Source: Pseudopelagicola sp. (GTDB lineage: Bacteria > Pseudomonadota > Alphaproteobacteria > Rhodobacterales > Rhodobacteraceae). Taken from it: a stretch of 64,000 nt of DNA. Below the pieces are notes generated by a model, which worked only from the letters and a program-made list of their open reading frames with translations, did not search any database and was not told the origin of the DNA. How positions within the stretch are numbered: the stretch's first letter is position 1; every line of letters starts with the position of its first letter. Below are positions 42,798 to 52,201 of this stretch, piece after piece. The position numbers and the translations under genes were made by a program. The DNA lies in contig JAPHRE010000039.1 in NCBI GenBank assembly GCA_026195905.1, positions 50,351-114,350 of the forward strand, written 5' to 3'.

Positions 42798-43397
42798 ATG
42801 TCCGACCAGATCCCCAAAAACGTGACCCACGAAAAAACGTGGGACATTGGTACGCGCCTGTTTCATTGGGCGTTGGTGATCTGTGTCGGCGCGGCGTGGG
42901 GTCTTGGGAAATTCGGCCCCAACATCATGACGCTGCACTTTTACTTTGGCTACGCCGTGATTGCGCTTTTGGTGTTCCGCGTGGTCTGGGGGCTGGTCGG
43001 TCCGGCCCCCGTTCGGTTCGCGTCTTTCCTTTACGGTCCACGCACAACGCTGCGCTATCTCTCAACATTGGGACAGCGCAAACCATCCTACTGGCCCGGT
43101 CATAACCCTGTGGGGGCGCTCTCGGTCTTTGCGATTCTGGCGGTTCTGATCATGCAGGTCTCAACCGGCCTGTTTGCCGATCCCGACGACTATATCAACG
43201 TCGGCCCCTTCGCCGACCTCGTAAGCTCCAAGGCAAACCGCACCGCGACTTTCCTGCATAATCGTATCGCCTTGGCGATCCTCATCCTCGTGATCCTGCA
43301 CATCGCCGCCATCGTGTTTTACAAGCGGTTCAAAGGCGAGGATCTCATCACGCCAATGTTCACCGGTTGGAAAAAAGTGCGCCGCGATCAGGACTAA
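42798..43397 (+). CDS. Cytochrome b561-type membrane protein
   Basis: 'KTWDIGTRLFHWALVICVGAAWGLG', multiple TM, 'ATFLHNRIALAILILVILHIAAIVFY'. Confidence 0.92.
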   Translation: MSDQIPKNVTHEKTWDIGTRLFHWALVICVGAAWGLGKFGPNIMTLHFYFGYAVIALLVFRVVWGLVGPAPVRFASFLYGPRTTLRYLSTLGQRKPSYWPGHNPVGALSVFAILAVLIMQVSTGLFADPDDYINVGPFADLVSSKANRTATFLHNRIALAILILVILHIAAIVFYKRFKGEDLITPMFTGWKKVRRDQD

Positions 43398-44245
43398 GGC
43401 CGCTCGCTGCCTGCATCTGGGGCCGGAAATCCATAATGGGCCACAAGGCGCTCGATCTGCTGATCGTTGCCCGCCCCCTGCCCAAGATTGCCCTTCCAGA
43501 GCGCCTCTTCTTGCGACCCTGGCCAGTTGATAGGCGGCTTTGAGCGCCCGACACGCCGGAAAATCCAGCCGTGGCGCCGCGCCATCCAATAGAGCCAAAG
43601 ATCATCTGCCTTCGGGGCCAACTCACGGAACAACGCCGCGTTCGTGACATCCGCATCAAAACATCCCGGCGGATAAAGAACCCCGCCAACCCCGGTTGGA
43701 AAAACAAGGTCGGGCCTGTCCCCACCAGTCTTTTCAAACCCCCATTTTCGATAGGGAAGCGGCAGACCCTGATCGTCCAACCGGATGAGATGTGTGCGCA
43801 GACAAACGATCTCGCGCCGGTCGGCACGATACCCCGCCACAAGACGCCCAAGCCACCCCGGCGGGTAATACTGGTCATCGTCCGCCGTGACGATAAACGC
43901 CCCCGGATAGGCGGTCAGGGCGGGGATAATCTTGGTATGCGGCCCGACATCCTCGGTCGCGCGAATGGTCACACCCAATCGCTCAAGCGCACGCACATCC
44001 TCTGGAAGCGCCGCCATATCGTCATGCCCGACCCACAAGACAATGACATCCGCCGCAACCTTTTGACCAAGAAGCCCCCGCAGCGTCGCCGCCAGCGTTG
44101 CAAACCGCGGCGTGTGCGACGTAAGCGACACAACAAGCGGAGCCTCAAGCCCATGCGGCAAACGCCCGCGTGGTAAAGGCTTGTGCCGCACCCAACCATA
44201 CAACACCCGCGCCCTGATCTTGCGCAGCTCCGTATAAATGCCCAT
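43394..44245 (-). CDS. Glycosyltransferase-like protein (GT-A type)
   Basis: 'PLVVSLTSHTPRFATLAATLRGLLGQKVAADVIVLWVGHDD', 'AYPGAFIVTADDDQYYPPGWLGRLV'. Confidence 0.82.
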   Translation of the reverse strand: MGIYTELRKIRARVLYGWVRHKPLPRGRLPHGLEAPLVVSLTSHTPRFATLAATLRGLLGQKVAADVIVLWVGHDDMAALPEDVRALERLGVTIRATEDVGPHTKIIPALTAYPGAFIVTADDDQYYPPGWLGRLVAGYRADRREIVCLRTHLIRLDDQGLPLPYRKWGFEKTGGDRPDLVFPTGVGGVLYPPGCFDADVTNAALFRELAPKADDLWLYWMARRHGWIFRRVGRSKPPINWPGSQEEALWKGNLGQGAGNDQQIERLVAHYGFPAPDAGSERP

Positions 44246-44266
44246 CGCGCCCAAACCCTCAGAAAT

Positions 44267-44343
44267 TGGCGACCCCGGCAGGATTCGAACCTGCAACCTG
44301 CCCCTTAGGAGGGGGCTGCTCTATCCAGTTGAGCCACGGGGCC
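44267..44343 (-). tRNA. tRNA-Arg (anticodon CCT), with encoded CCA
   Basis: Minus strand GGCCCCGTGGCTCAACTGGATAGAGCAGCCCCCTCCTAAGGGGCAGGTTGCAGGTTCGAATCCTGCCGGGGTCGCCA folds as a full cloverleaf; anticodon loop CTCCTAA. Confidence 0.97.
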
Positions 44344-44466
44344 GCATTGTTTCGCTTCTAACTCGGCTTTTTGCCGCTGTCATCCGCGAAGTCGTTAAGA
44401 TTACGGCGCTTGAACATCCATCTCTGTTCGCGGTAACATTTTGACGTTATAGAGAGGACATTCCCT

Positions 44467-45486
44467 GTGGCCAATGACTCCAAGCGTTCTTTAACCCTAC
44501 GCGATGTTTCCGAAGCATCCGGGGTGTCTGAAATGACCGTAAGCCGAGTGCTGCGCAATCGCGGCGATGTCTCGAACGCGACCCGCGAACGGGTGCTGCG
44601 CGCGGCCAAGGATCTCGGCTATGTGCCCAATAAGATCGCTGGCGCATTGGCAAGCCAACGGGTCAATCTTGTCGGCGTCATTATCCCCTCTCTCTCCAAC
44701 ATGGTCTTCCCCGAGGTGCTCGGCGGGATAAGTCAGGTGCTTGAAGAAACCGACCTTCAGCCTGTCGTCGGCGTGACTGACTACCTTCCCGAGAAAGAGG
44801 AAAAAGTCCTCTACGAGATGCTGTCGTGGCGTCCCTCGGGCGTGATCCTCGCCGGGCTTGAACATACAGAGGCGGCGCGCGCCATGCTCAACGCCTCTGG
44901 CATCCCCGTGGTCGAAATCATGGATGTCGACGGCAAGGCGGTCGATTCTATGGTTGGCATCTCACACCGGCGCGCGGGCCGCGAAATGGCCGAGGCGATC
45001 CTCAAAGCCGGCTATCGCAATATTGGCTTCATGGGCACCAAAATGCCCCTCGATCACCGCGCCCGCAAACGCTTTGAAGGGTTTACCGGCGCACTGGCCA
45101 AACAAGGCGTCGAGATCGCAGAGAAGGAATTTTATTCCGGCGGCTCCGCGCTGGCCAAGGGCCGCGAGATGACCGAGGCTCTTCTCGAGCGCAATCCAGA
45201 GCTTGATTTTCTCTATTATTCCAACGACATGATTGGCGCGGGCGGGCTTCTTTACTTGCTTGAAAAGGGCTATGATATTCCCGGTCAAATCGGCCTTGCC
45301 GGGTTCAACGGTGTCGAATTGCTACAGGGGCTTCCGCGTCAACTTGCGACAATGGATGCCTGCCGCCGCGAAATTGGCACCAAAGCGGCCGAGATCATCT
45401 CGGCCCGTGTCAAAGGCGAAGATGCCCCTATGATTACCGAACTGACCCCGAAAATCTCCTTCGGTGATACGTTGAAACGCCGCTAA
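44467..45486 (+). CDS. LacI-family transcriptional regulator (GTG start)
   Basis: 'LTLRDVSEASGVSEMTVSRVLRNRGDVSNATRERVLRAAKDLGYVPNKIAGALASQRVNLVGVIIPSLSN'. Confidence 0.95.
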   Translation: MANDSKRSLTLRDVSEASGVSEMTVSRVLRNRGDVSNATRERVLRAAKDLGYVPNKIAGALASQRVNLVGVIIPSLSNMVFPEVLGGISQVLEETDLQPVVGVTDYLPEKEEKVLYEMLSWRPSGVILAGLEHTEAARAMLNASGIPVVEIMDVDGKAVDSMVGISHRRAGREMAEAILKAGYRNIGFMGTKMPLDHRARKRFEGFTGALAKQGVEIAEKEFYSGGSALAKGREMTEALLERNPELDFLYYSNDMIGAGGLLYLLEKGYDIPGQIGLAGFNGVELLQGLPRQLATMDACRREIGTKAAEIISARVKGEDAPMITELTPKISFGDTLKRR

Positions 45487-45510
45487 ATCTGACGGCCTCA
45501 CCGCACCGCG

Positions 45511-46431
45511 CTATGCGCCCTTGAGGCGCTGTCGGGCGGTGCGCAACGCATTGCGGAAATGTGGCCCACGCCTGCGCGCCAAAACCGCTTCGCAATATCG
45601 GATAAGAAGTTTAGGCCGATCCTCGCGCTCTAGCGTATTCAAAAGCTCCTTTTGGAACCGCGGATTTTCCCGCCGTGCCCGCATCCATTTATAGAACGCG
45701 TCCGGCGTCAAAGACCCCGCGACACAGGCCTCCACGATCGGCTTCAATAGCCCAAGCTGAATCCATAGCGACGCGATACGATGCCCCATGAAACGACAGC
45801 GGTATTTCGTGATATTCTCGCTCTGAAAGAGCGCCGCATGCATGGAATCCATGCTATTGCGCGGGTCATAGAAAAGATGCACATCGCTTGCCGCCGACAC
45901 AAGATCAGGCCCATAGCCATAGCGCGTGGTGTAATCGCGCCGCCATGCCTTGCGATAGCGTTCTTCCCACGGCGCGACTTCACGGCTCAACGTCGCCTGC
46001 GGTGAAATCAGGATCACCGTCGCCCCCGGTGCCGCCGACGAAAAGACGCTTGCCGCATAGGCACCCATCGACGCCCCATAAAACACGACCTTATCAAACT
46101 GCTTGAAGAACCCCTCATCGCGCAAGCGGTCAAAGAAATCCCAAACCGCCGCATCGCGATACCATGTCCAGTCATGCGCCATCATCCCGAGCATCGACCA
46201 CCCATGCGCCTCGACGAACCCATAGCCCCAAGGCATCCTGTCCTCGGCCCGGTCATACACATGGTCAAGGTTCTCAAAGGTCACGATCAACGTCTTGCCA
46301 CGCTCTACAAAAAGCGCCGTATGCTGTGCGCCAAGCTCTTCATAAAAGCCCTCTTTGTCGCCAAGCGCGCGCAGGTTCTCGCGCCAATCGGCCTGCGTGA
46401 TCTCTGCCTCGGCTGTCATTGCCTGTGCCAC
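45511..46431 (-). CDS. Serine-hydrolase-like (alpha/beta fold) protein
   Basis: 'FFKQFDKVVFYGASMGAYAASVFSSAAPGATVILISPQATLSREVAPWE' has a GxSxG-type nucleophile elbow. Confidence 0.7.
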   Translation of the reverse strand: MAQAMTAEAEITQADWRENLRALGDKEGFYEELGAQHTALFVERGKTLIVTFENLDHVYDRAEDRMPWGYGFVEAHGWSMLGMMAHDWTWYRDAAVWDFFDRLRDEGFFKQFDKVVFYGASMGAYAASVFSSAAPGATVILISPQATLSREVAPWEERYRKAWRRDYTTRYGYGPDLVSAASDVHLFYDPRNSMDSMHAALFQSENITKYRCRFMGHRIASLWIQLGLLKPIVEACVAGSLTPDAFYKWMRARRENPRFQKELLNTLEREDRPKLLIRYCEAVLARRRGPHFRNALRTARQRLKGA

Positions 46432-47192
46432 TACGCCGCCTCCTCTAGGGTCTTGCGAACCTCTTCATACATCTCAAGATCCGGCCCAAACGCCTTTTCG
46501 ATATTCGCCCGGTCCTGCGCGGTCATGCCCTCGATCAATTCGCGGCTATGGGATTTGTGGCCAAGCGTGCGCCGCGTGTCCTGCATCCTGGGCGTATCCA
46601 CATCAAAAATCCGCTTTACCGCATAGCCCAGCGCACCGCGCAAGTCGGCCATATCGCCAACGAAATCATAGTCGATAAAATCATAGCTGATCTCTTTGCG
46701 CTGTGGTCGCCAATGGCGGTCCACGTCCTGCGCCCCCGTGTCCTGCGCCAGAATATCAAGAAACTCTGAAAGCGACATATCGCTGTCCACAGGCCGCCCG
46801 AGATACCGCATGAGTTTGGTTTTCTGCTTGTCGCCCTTGACGATCTTATCGGCAAAGCTCGACACGGTGCGTGATACGGGTTCGCGCATGATGGTAAACC
46901 GAAACACCGCCGGGTCATCAAGCGCCCGCATCACGCGCCGCACATTAAGCCCCCTTGGCCCCGTCAATAAAAGCGACTTGGGCGGCGTGTGCACGCTCTG
47001 CATGTCGATGCTCTCGGTGCCTTCTCCCTGAAGATCAAGAAGATGCGCCATCAATGTTGCCAAAACGGTGGTGCAGGCCGCCTTGTGGTTCTTCATATAA
47101 AGAAACGGCTTGCCGAGAACCGGGATGTTCACGGTTTGAAGAAAATGGCGTTGGTGAATGTAATTGGCGAGGATTGCCTCTCGGTTTGCCAT
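46431..47192 (-). CDS. Sulfotransferase-family protein
   Basis: 'GKPFLYMKNHKAACTTVLATLMAHL' (PAPS-loop-like) and 'FRFTIMREPVSRTVSSFADKI'. Start at M 47192. Confidence 0.8.
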   Translation of the reverse strand: MANREAILANYIHQRHFLQTVNIPVLGKPFLYMKNHKAACTTVLATLMAHLLDLQGEGTESIDMQSVHTPPKSLLLTGPRGLNVRRVMRALDDPAVFRFTIMREPVSRTVSSFADKIVKGDKQKTKLMRYLGRPVDSDMSLSEFLDILAQDTGAQDVDRHWRPQRKEISYDFIDYDFVGDMADLRGALGYAVKRIFDVDTPRMQDTRRTLGHKSHSRELIEGMTAQDRANIEKAFGPDLEMYEEVRKTLEEAA

Positions 47193-47196
47193 CGCC

Positions 47197-48201
47197 TTAC
47201 ACCGCCTTAAACAGACCCGGTGCCGCCTCGACAAGCTGGCGACGGCACTCCTTGATAAAGCCTGGCTCGACAAGATAGTCGCGCGATAGCTTTTCGACCG
47301 ACGCCTCCCCCTTGAGGGATTCAATCGCCAGCTTCGCCTTGAACTCGGGGTCTTCAACCGGGGCTTTGGGCTTGTTGATCTTGGCCGGAATAAGCGCCGC
47401 ATCCACATCAATGCCATGCTTGGCGATGAGTTTATCCATGAACGATCCGCGACGTGGGCGATTATTTTCCTTTTCCTCAAGCCGCGGCTTCATCCGTCTG
47501 GCCCAGAAATGAACGCCCTTTGTGGTCTCGGTAAGCCGCTCTTCGATGTCAAACTTGCTCATAATCATGTGGTTTCGCTGCTTGAACGAAATCGGATAGA
47601 ACGCCTCGACCGGCTCGGCGTATTTGATCTCGCCGCTTTGCTGAAGGAAATACGTGACCGCCGCAGGCCCGGTAAAGCCCCAGTTCTGCTCGGTCATATG
47701 AACCGGACGCCCCGCCTCTTTCTCGGCCTGCAATTCCTTTTGTTGCCACGGTTTAAGCCACGGCCCGATGGCGTATTCATCCTCGAAAAATTCGAGCATC
47801 ATCTTAAGCGCCTTCGAGGTCTTGGGAAGGCCAAGAACCGCGTTACACACAAGCCCCTCTTTTTCCCAACCGAATACCGTCTTGCGGGTAAAATTGAACG
47901 GGCGATAGCAATACATATCCGCATCGACCCAGATTTTATCTGTATTCCTAAGCAGGTTGAGCCGCCACAAATCCGCATGAATTGCCGGGCTTCCGGTGCG
48001 GGCGTGGCGATACATCGGGTCGGCGGGGAAAATCTCTTCCGCATCGCCCGCATGAACCCCTTCGGGAATATTCGGGATCGGCTCATAGCTATAGAGCGTC
48101 GTGTGATGCCCGGCATCCGCAAAGGATTTCAGACATAGTTGCTCAAGCCAGGTCAGTTGCCCACCGATCCAAAGGCTCGCGATTTCAGGAAGTTTTGCCA
48201 T
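47197..48201 (-). CDS. GT32-like glycosyltransferase (DxD sugar-binding type)
   Basis: 'PAIHADLWRLNLLRNTDKIWVDADMYCYRPF' DxD region. Confidence 0.78.
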   Translation of the reverse strand: MAKLPEIASLWIGGQLTWLEQLCLKSFADAGHHTTLYSYEPIPNIPEGVHAGDAEEIFPADPMYRHARTGSPAIHADLWRLNLLRNTDKIWVDADMYCYRPFNFTRKTVFGWEKEGLVCNAVLGLPKTSKALKMMLEFFEDEYAIGPWLKPWQQKELQAEKEAGRPVHMTEQNWGFTGPAAVTYFLQQSGEIKYAEPVEAFYPISFKQRNHMIMSKFDIEERLTETTKGVHFWARRMKPRLEEKENNRPRRGSFMDKLIAKHGIDVDAALIPAKINKPKAPVEDPEFKAKLAIESLKGEASVEKLSRDYLVEPGFIKECRRQLVEAAPGLFKAV

Positions 48202-48288
48202 CGTTACACTGCTCTTTGTTCAAATGTTTTCTACAGTTTACCACAATCGGGCCTATTGTCTTTGAATTTCAACCAATACCGCTGCGCC

Positions 48289-50532
48289 TTAATGCGCTGT
48301 TTCCTGTTTCTGAACGGTAAAGAAATACCCATCTGGGTGATCGCGCCGCACTGCGTCCTCCGGGATTACATCCGGCCCCGCAAGAAAGACATTGGCCCCG
48401 AATACATGATGAATCCGCGCAAGCGTCTCCATCCGGTCTCCCGTCAGGTCGCCATAGAATTTCGCATAATTGTCCGTCGCCTTAAGCGCGTCGATCTTGG
48501 CCCGGTGTTGATCAACACAATACGCATGTGCCTCTGCGATCTCGGGGTCGGCCAAGAGGCGGTCCATCTCTGCGCGCAGGGCCGGGATCATCCGCTGGAT
48601 CGACCGATCCTCGGTCGCGTTGTTGTTCATCCGAAACCAATAGGCGAGACCCTGATCGCGATCGACGTGATTGACCCGCCCCCGGTCCCGTTTGACAAGA
48701 AAGCTCTCCGCCGAGCGCACCGCATAGTGATTGAGCTGCACCATATCATACCCAATCGTATCCGTCGTCGACCGCCAGGCGTTGCGATACATATCCCGCG
48801 GAAGCGGCTGCCCAGAGCCATTGACCCAATTGATCTCGTCCCAAAGCTGCGGATTAAGCCCCTTGGGCCGGTGCACGCCGAGCTTTTTGAACAACCCGAT
48901 ATTGCGGAACAGGGTCTTGAACCCCCACGCCTGATGCGGCTTGCGCGTCATCTCATGCGCACAGCGCGTATACTGTTCAATAAGCGGTTCATCCACGTAT
49001 TCATGGATGTCCGAATTGCCAAATAGCCGCCACGTGCAGGAGATCATATTGGCCTCTCCCGCCGCCTCGAATAAATCGTCGAGCGTGCCTTTGCCGACCT
49101 TCACATTGATGAATTCATCAACATCCATCGAAATGACCCAATCGGCATTTTTGACGATCTCTTCCTTTTCCCCGGCCTGAAGCGCCGCGTGCTGCGGCTT
49201 GAGGCCGGTGCCTTTGAACGGGTTATCGCGGTGCTGAAGAATCCCCTTCGCCTGTAATAGATCAAGGAAATCATCCGTCCCATCGGTGCAGTCATTGGTA
49301 TAAACAATGAAATCCTCGACCCCAATCGCCCGGTGATAGGCCACCCACTCAAGGATAAACGGCCCCTCATTCTTCATGCAGGTGATGATACAGGTGCGAT
49401 TGCTGGTCTCGTCGACCTTCGGCTTTTTGATCTCCGGCATCCTGACCGGCTTATGTCCGAACCTACTTTCGGCAAGGTCCAGAAGCGCCTCATCTTCGAC
49501 AAGCGATGTCTTGGGCACGATCTTCGAGACGGTATCTGCCGGATGGCGTAGCGCCATGAACCGGAAAAAGGGCCGTATTTCCTCTGGCCCCGGATTGGTG
49601 CCGACAATCCGAACCAACCGCCAGACCGCATTCTCGCCCGCCACCTGCGGCGCAACACACCACCGGCGGCGTAGCTTGGTTGCATCAAACTGCACACAGA
49701 TGTGATCGCCAAATCCAGCCGCCTCATCCTTGCGCACCCGCCAAGGATAACAATTGCGCCCCCCAAGCGTAATCGCGCCGGTTTGTGACCCCCGCGCAGT
49801 CTCGAAAACAGTCTCTGTTTCGCCCGGATTCGGTATAATCAGATCACAAAGATCAACCAGCGCCACGCCGCTCGCCTGATCCAGAAACCGATGCCGCGCC
49901 CATTCAAAAAGCTGTAGTTCACGCTGCGGCGCATCCCAGGGCGACGGGCTGGGGATCTCCATCCGGTCCTTGCCCGGCGCGCCGGGTGCATTGAACGGAT
50001 GCGCCTCCGCCGGAAGCCCCGGATCGCCAAGCGGCACATCCATCACAACATGCACAACCCGCTTAAGCCCTTTGATCTTCTTAAGACCTTTTTTAAGCCC
50101 CTTGAGGTAATGCTTGCCTTGCCCCGGCTGGCTTCGGTCAAGGATAAGCGCCGCCTGCATGCCCTGTTTCTCAACATGAAACGAAAGCCAATCAAGCGTG
50201 ACCTGCGCACTCTCGCCATTGCGCGTCGCAAAGATCGTATCAAGCCCCGCGAAAAGCCCCTGCTCGGCCTCCCCGACAAGAACCTCCGCCGCAACGCCAT
50301 CGACGGCCAGAACTGGCGTGCCCTCGGCCTGCGCCGTGACGATCATCCCGTCGCCAACGCTGCGAATCCCCTTGATCTCGGTGCCTGCGCCCGCCGTGAT
50401 CTGGTCGGCCTTGGTGCCAACCGCAAAGAACACGCGCAGTTCGCCCTGCGCGATCCGCACCGCGTCAAGAACAACGCCCTGTCCAATATCCTGATGCGCG
50501 ATCTCGCGCTGAATGAGTTCCGGCCCTGCCAT
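48289..50532 (-). CDS. Large glycosyltransferase (family 2 / PF13704-like C-terminal domain) with N-terminal extension
   Basis: 'TCIITCMKNEGPFILEWVAYHRAIGVEDFIVYTNDCTDGTDDFLDLLQAKGILQHRDNP', 'NADWVISMDVDEFINVKVG'. Start uncertain (50532 preferred over 50607). Confidence 0.82.
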   Translation of the reverse strand: MAGPELIQREIAHQDIGQGVVLDAVRIAQGELRVFFAVGTKADQITAGAGTEIKGIRSVGDGMIVTAQAEGTPVLAVDGVAAEVLVGEAEQGLFAGLDTIFATRNGESAQVTLDWLSFHVEKQGMQAALILDRSQPGQGKHYLKGLKKGLKKIKGLKRVVHVVMDVPLGDPGLPAEAHPFNAPGAPGKDRMEIPSPSPWDAPQRELQLFEWARHRFLDQASGVALVDLCDLIIPNPGETETVFETARGSQTGAITLGGRNCYPWRVRKDEAAGFGDHICVQFDATKLRRRWCVAPQVAGENAVWRLVRIVGTNPGPEEIRPFFRFMALRHPADTVSKIVPKTSLVEDEALLDLAESRFGHKPVRMPEIKKPKVDETSNRTCIITCMKNEGPFILEWVAYHRAIGVEDFIVYTNDCTDGTDDFLDLLQAKGILQHRDNPFKGTGLKPQHAALQAGEKEEIVKNADWVISMDVDEFINVKVGKGTLDDLFEAAGEANMISCTWRLFGNSDIHEYVDEPLIEQYTRCAHEMTRKPHQAWGFKTLFRNIGLFKKLGVHRPKGLNPQLWDEINWVNGSGQPLPRDMYRNAWRSTTDTIGYDMVQLNHYAVRSAESFLVKRDRGRVNHVDRDQGLAYWFRMNNNATEDRSIQRMIPALRAEMDRLLADPEIAEAHAYCVDQHRAKIDALKATDNYAKFYGDLTGDRMETLARIHHVFGANVFLAGPDVIPEDAVRRDHPDGYFFTVQKQETAH

Positions 50533-50572
50533 CGCTCCAACCTGCTGCGCCGTGCCCGGCGACCTCGAAATT

Positions 50573-51631
50573 CTATTTCTTATTGGCGTCTTGATACCAT
50601 CGAACAAGCCGCATCTGCAATTCCTGCGGTAACGTTGTGGACGATCCCGCCGTTAAAATATCGACCAAAAGCGCCTGATACGCCGGATCGCGCACCAATT
50701 GCGCAAACCGCACCCCGTGCCACGCAACCGCCGCCTCATGCGCCGCCCGCATCCCCGGAATCGCCAATAGCTCTTCAAGCGCCACCTCTGTCGCGGGCCG
50801 CATCGCCGCAATCGACCGATCCTCGACCGTGTTGAAATTTCGCTCAACCCAATAGGCAAGATCGACCGGCTTGTGGCTCCGGTTGGGCAATCCCCGCGCC
50901 CGCTTGATGAGGAACCCCGCCGCCGAGCGGACCGAATAATGGTTCATCTCCACAAGGCTCTGCCCCGCGTCAAACCCAAAAAGCGAGAGCCGCGCCGGGG
51001 CCGCCGCAAGCCGATCAGACAGCCTCTCGCCGCTCCCATCGACGAAAACCGGCAATCCCGCCCGCTCCGGTGCCTTCTGCCGGGGGCGATGAACCCCAAG
51101 CTGGTTGAACGGTCCCTTGGTGCGAAACAGCGTCTTGAAAAACCCCGCCGCCGCCGGATACCGCACCCCCGGCTCAATCGCCCGCGTGAATTGCTCCGTA
51201 ACCGGCGCATCGACGAAATCGACCGCCCCGTTATTGCCGAAAAGCCGCCACGGGATCACGATGCCATCCACCTCTGGCGCCAATCCCCCAAGCACCCCCG
51301 TCACGCTATGATCCCCGCCCCGGATGTTGAGGAATTCATCGACATCCGATACAAGAACCCAATCCGCCGCCTTCCGAAGCGGATGCTTCCAAGCCGCCCG
51401 AAGCGCCTGCCACTGGACGGATTTCTTGCCGTCCCGGTGCTGCGGCACATGGGTGACGATCCCGGCCGTCTCCAGCAGGTCAAGCATCCCCGCCGTGCCA
51501 TCGTCGCAATCATTCGAGAAGATGAGGAAATCCGTCACGCCCGCCGCCCTGTGGTGGGCAACCCATTCAAGGAGATACGGCCCCTCGTTGCGCATGGATG
51601 TAACAGATAGAACTCTCACGTTTCGCCTCAT
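50573..51631 (-). CDS. Glycosyltransferase family 2 (PF13704-like), paralogue of the neighbour
   Basis: 'VLSVTSMRNEGPYLLEWVAHHRAAGVTDFLIFSNDCDDGTAGMLDLLETAGIVTHVPQHRDGKK', 'ADWVLVSDVDEFLNIRGG'. Confidence 0.87.
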   Translation of the reverse strand: MRRNVRVLSVTSMRNEGPYLLEWVAHHRAAGVTDFLIFSNDCDDGTAGMLDLLETAGIVTHVPQHRDGKKSVQWQALRAAWKHPLRKAADWVLVSDVDEFLNIRGGDHSVTGVLGGLAPEVDGIVIPWRLFGNNGAVDFVDAPVTEQFTRAIEPGVRYPAAAGFFKTLFRTKGPFNQLGVHRPRQKAPERAGLPVFVDGSGERLSDRLAAAPARLSLFGFDAGQSLVEMNHYSVRSAAGFLIKRARGLPNRSHKPVDLAYWVERNFNTVEDRSIAAMRPATEVALEELLAIPGMRAAHEAAVAWHGVRFAQLVRDPAYQALLVDILTAGSSTTLPQELQMRLVRWYQDANKK

Positions 51632-51830
51632 ACTGGCACGATGTCGCCCCTTGTTACCACGGCCTCGCAACAGGATGCAGCGCCAATCATCGCCCTCAGG
51701 CGATGTGAGTCCCCAGAGGCACACTTGCCAATTCCGCCCCGCCCCGCAACAGCCCGCGAATCGATCCGACACCGGATGACTCATCCCCCGATGTCGGCTT
51801 TCCCGTCATTTTATGTCGCAAATGAACAAG

Positions 51831-51858
51831 TTGAAGGGACGCCCTTTGAGGCTACACT
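51831..51858 (+). promoter_or_regulatory. Candidate sigma70-like promoter upstream of the ABC substrate-binding protein
   Basis: TTGAAG-N16-TACACT in a roughly 570-bp intergenic region. Confidence 0.3.
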
Positions 51859-52201
51859 CTCTTATCATATATCCCGACGCCCAAACGCTCCCCCCGTGGA
51901 AACAAGGGATTATTCAGCAAAACGGCCGGTTTCCGGTTGCATTGCGCGGCACCTGCGTGGAAGCTTGGGACATTACGACGGGTATGCCCCCTCTGCACGG
52001 GGTAAAAAAACGACATATCCGACTCAGGGAACTGCCATCATCGCATGGCCGGAGGACATACGCATTGCTCAAGGAAAACACGGCCCGCCAACCCAACTGC
52101 GCCGCGCGCGCTGGGGTGTTGCGGTTTGTGCCTTGCATGTGTTGCCGCCCATTCCCCCAAGCCACACCAAATAATCAGACCATATAACAGAGAGGAAGAA
52201 G

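Noticed and set aside
51641-52187. Two overlapping plus-strand ORFs (177 and 124 aa) upstream of the substrate-binding protein
   Set aside because: No recognisable motif, composition like shadow ORFs, and they overlap each other in different frames; treated as intergenic.
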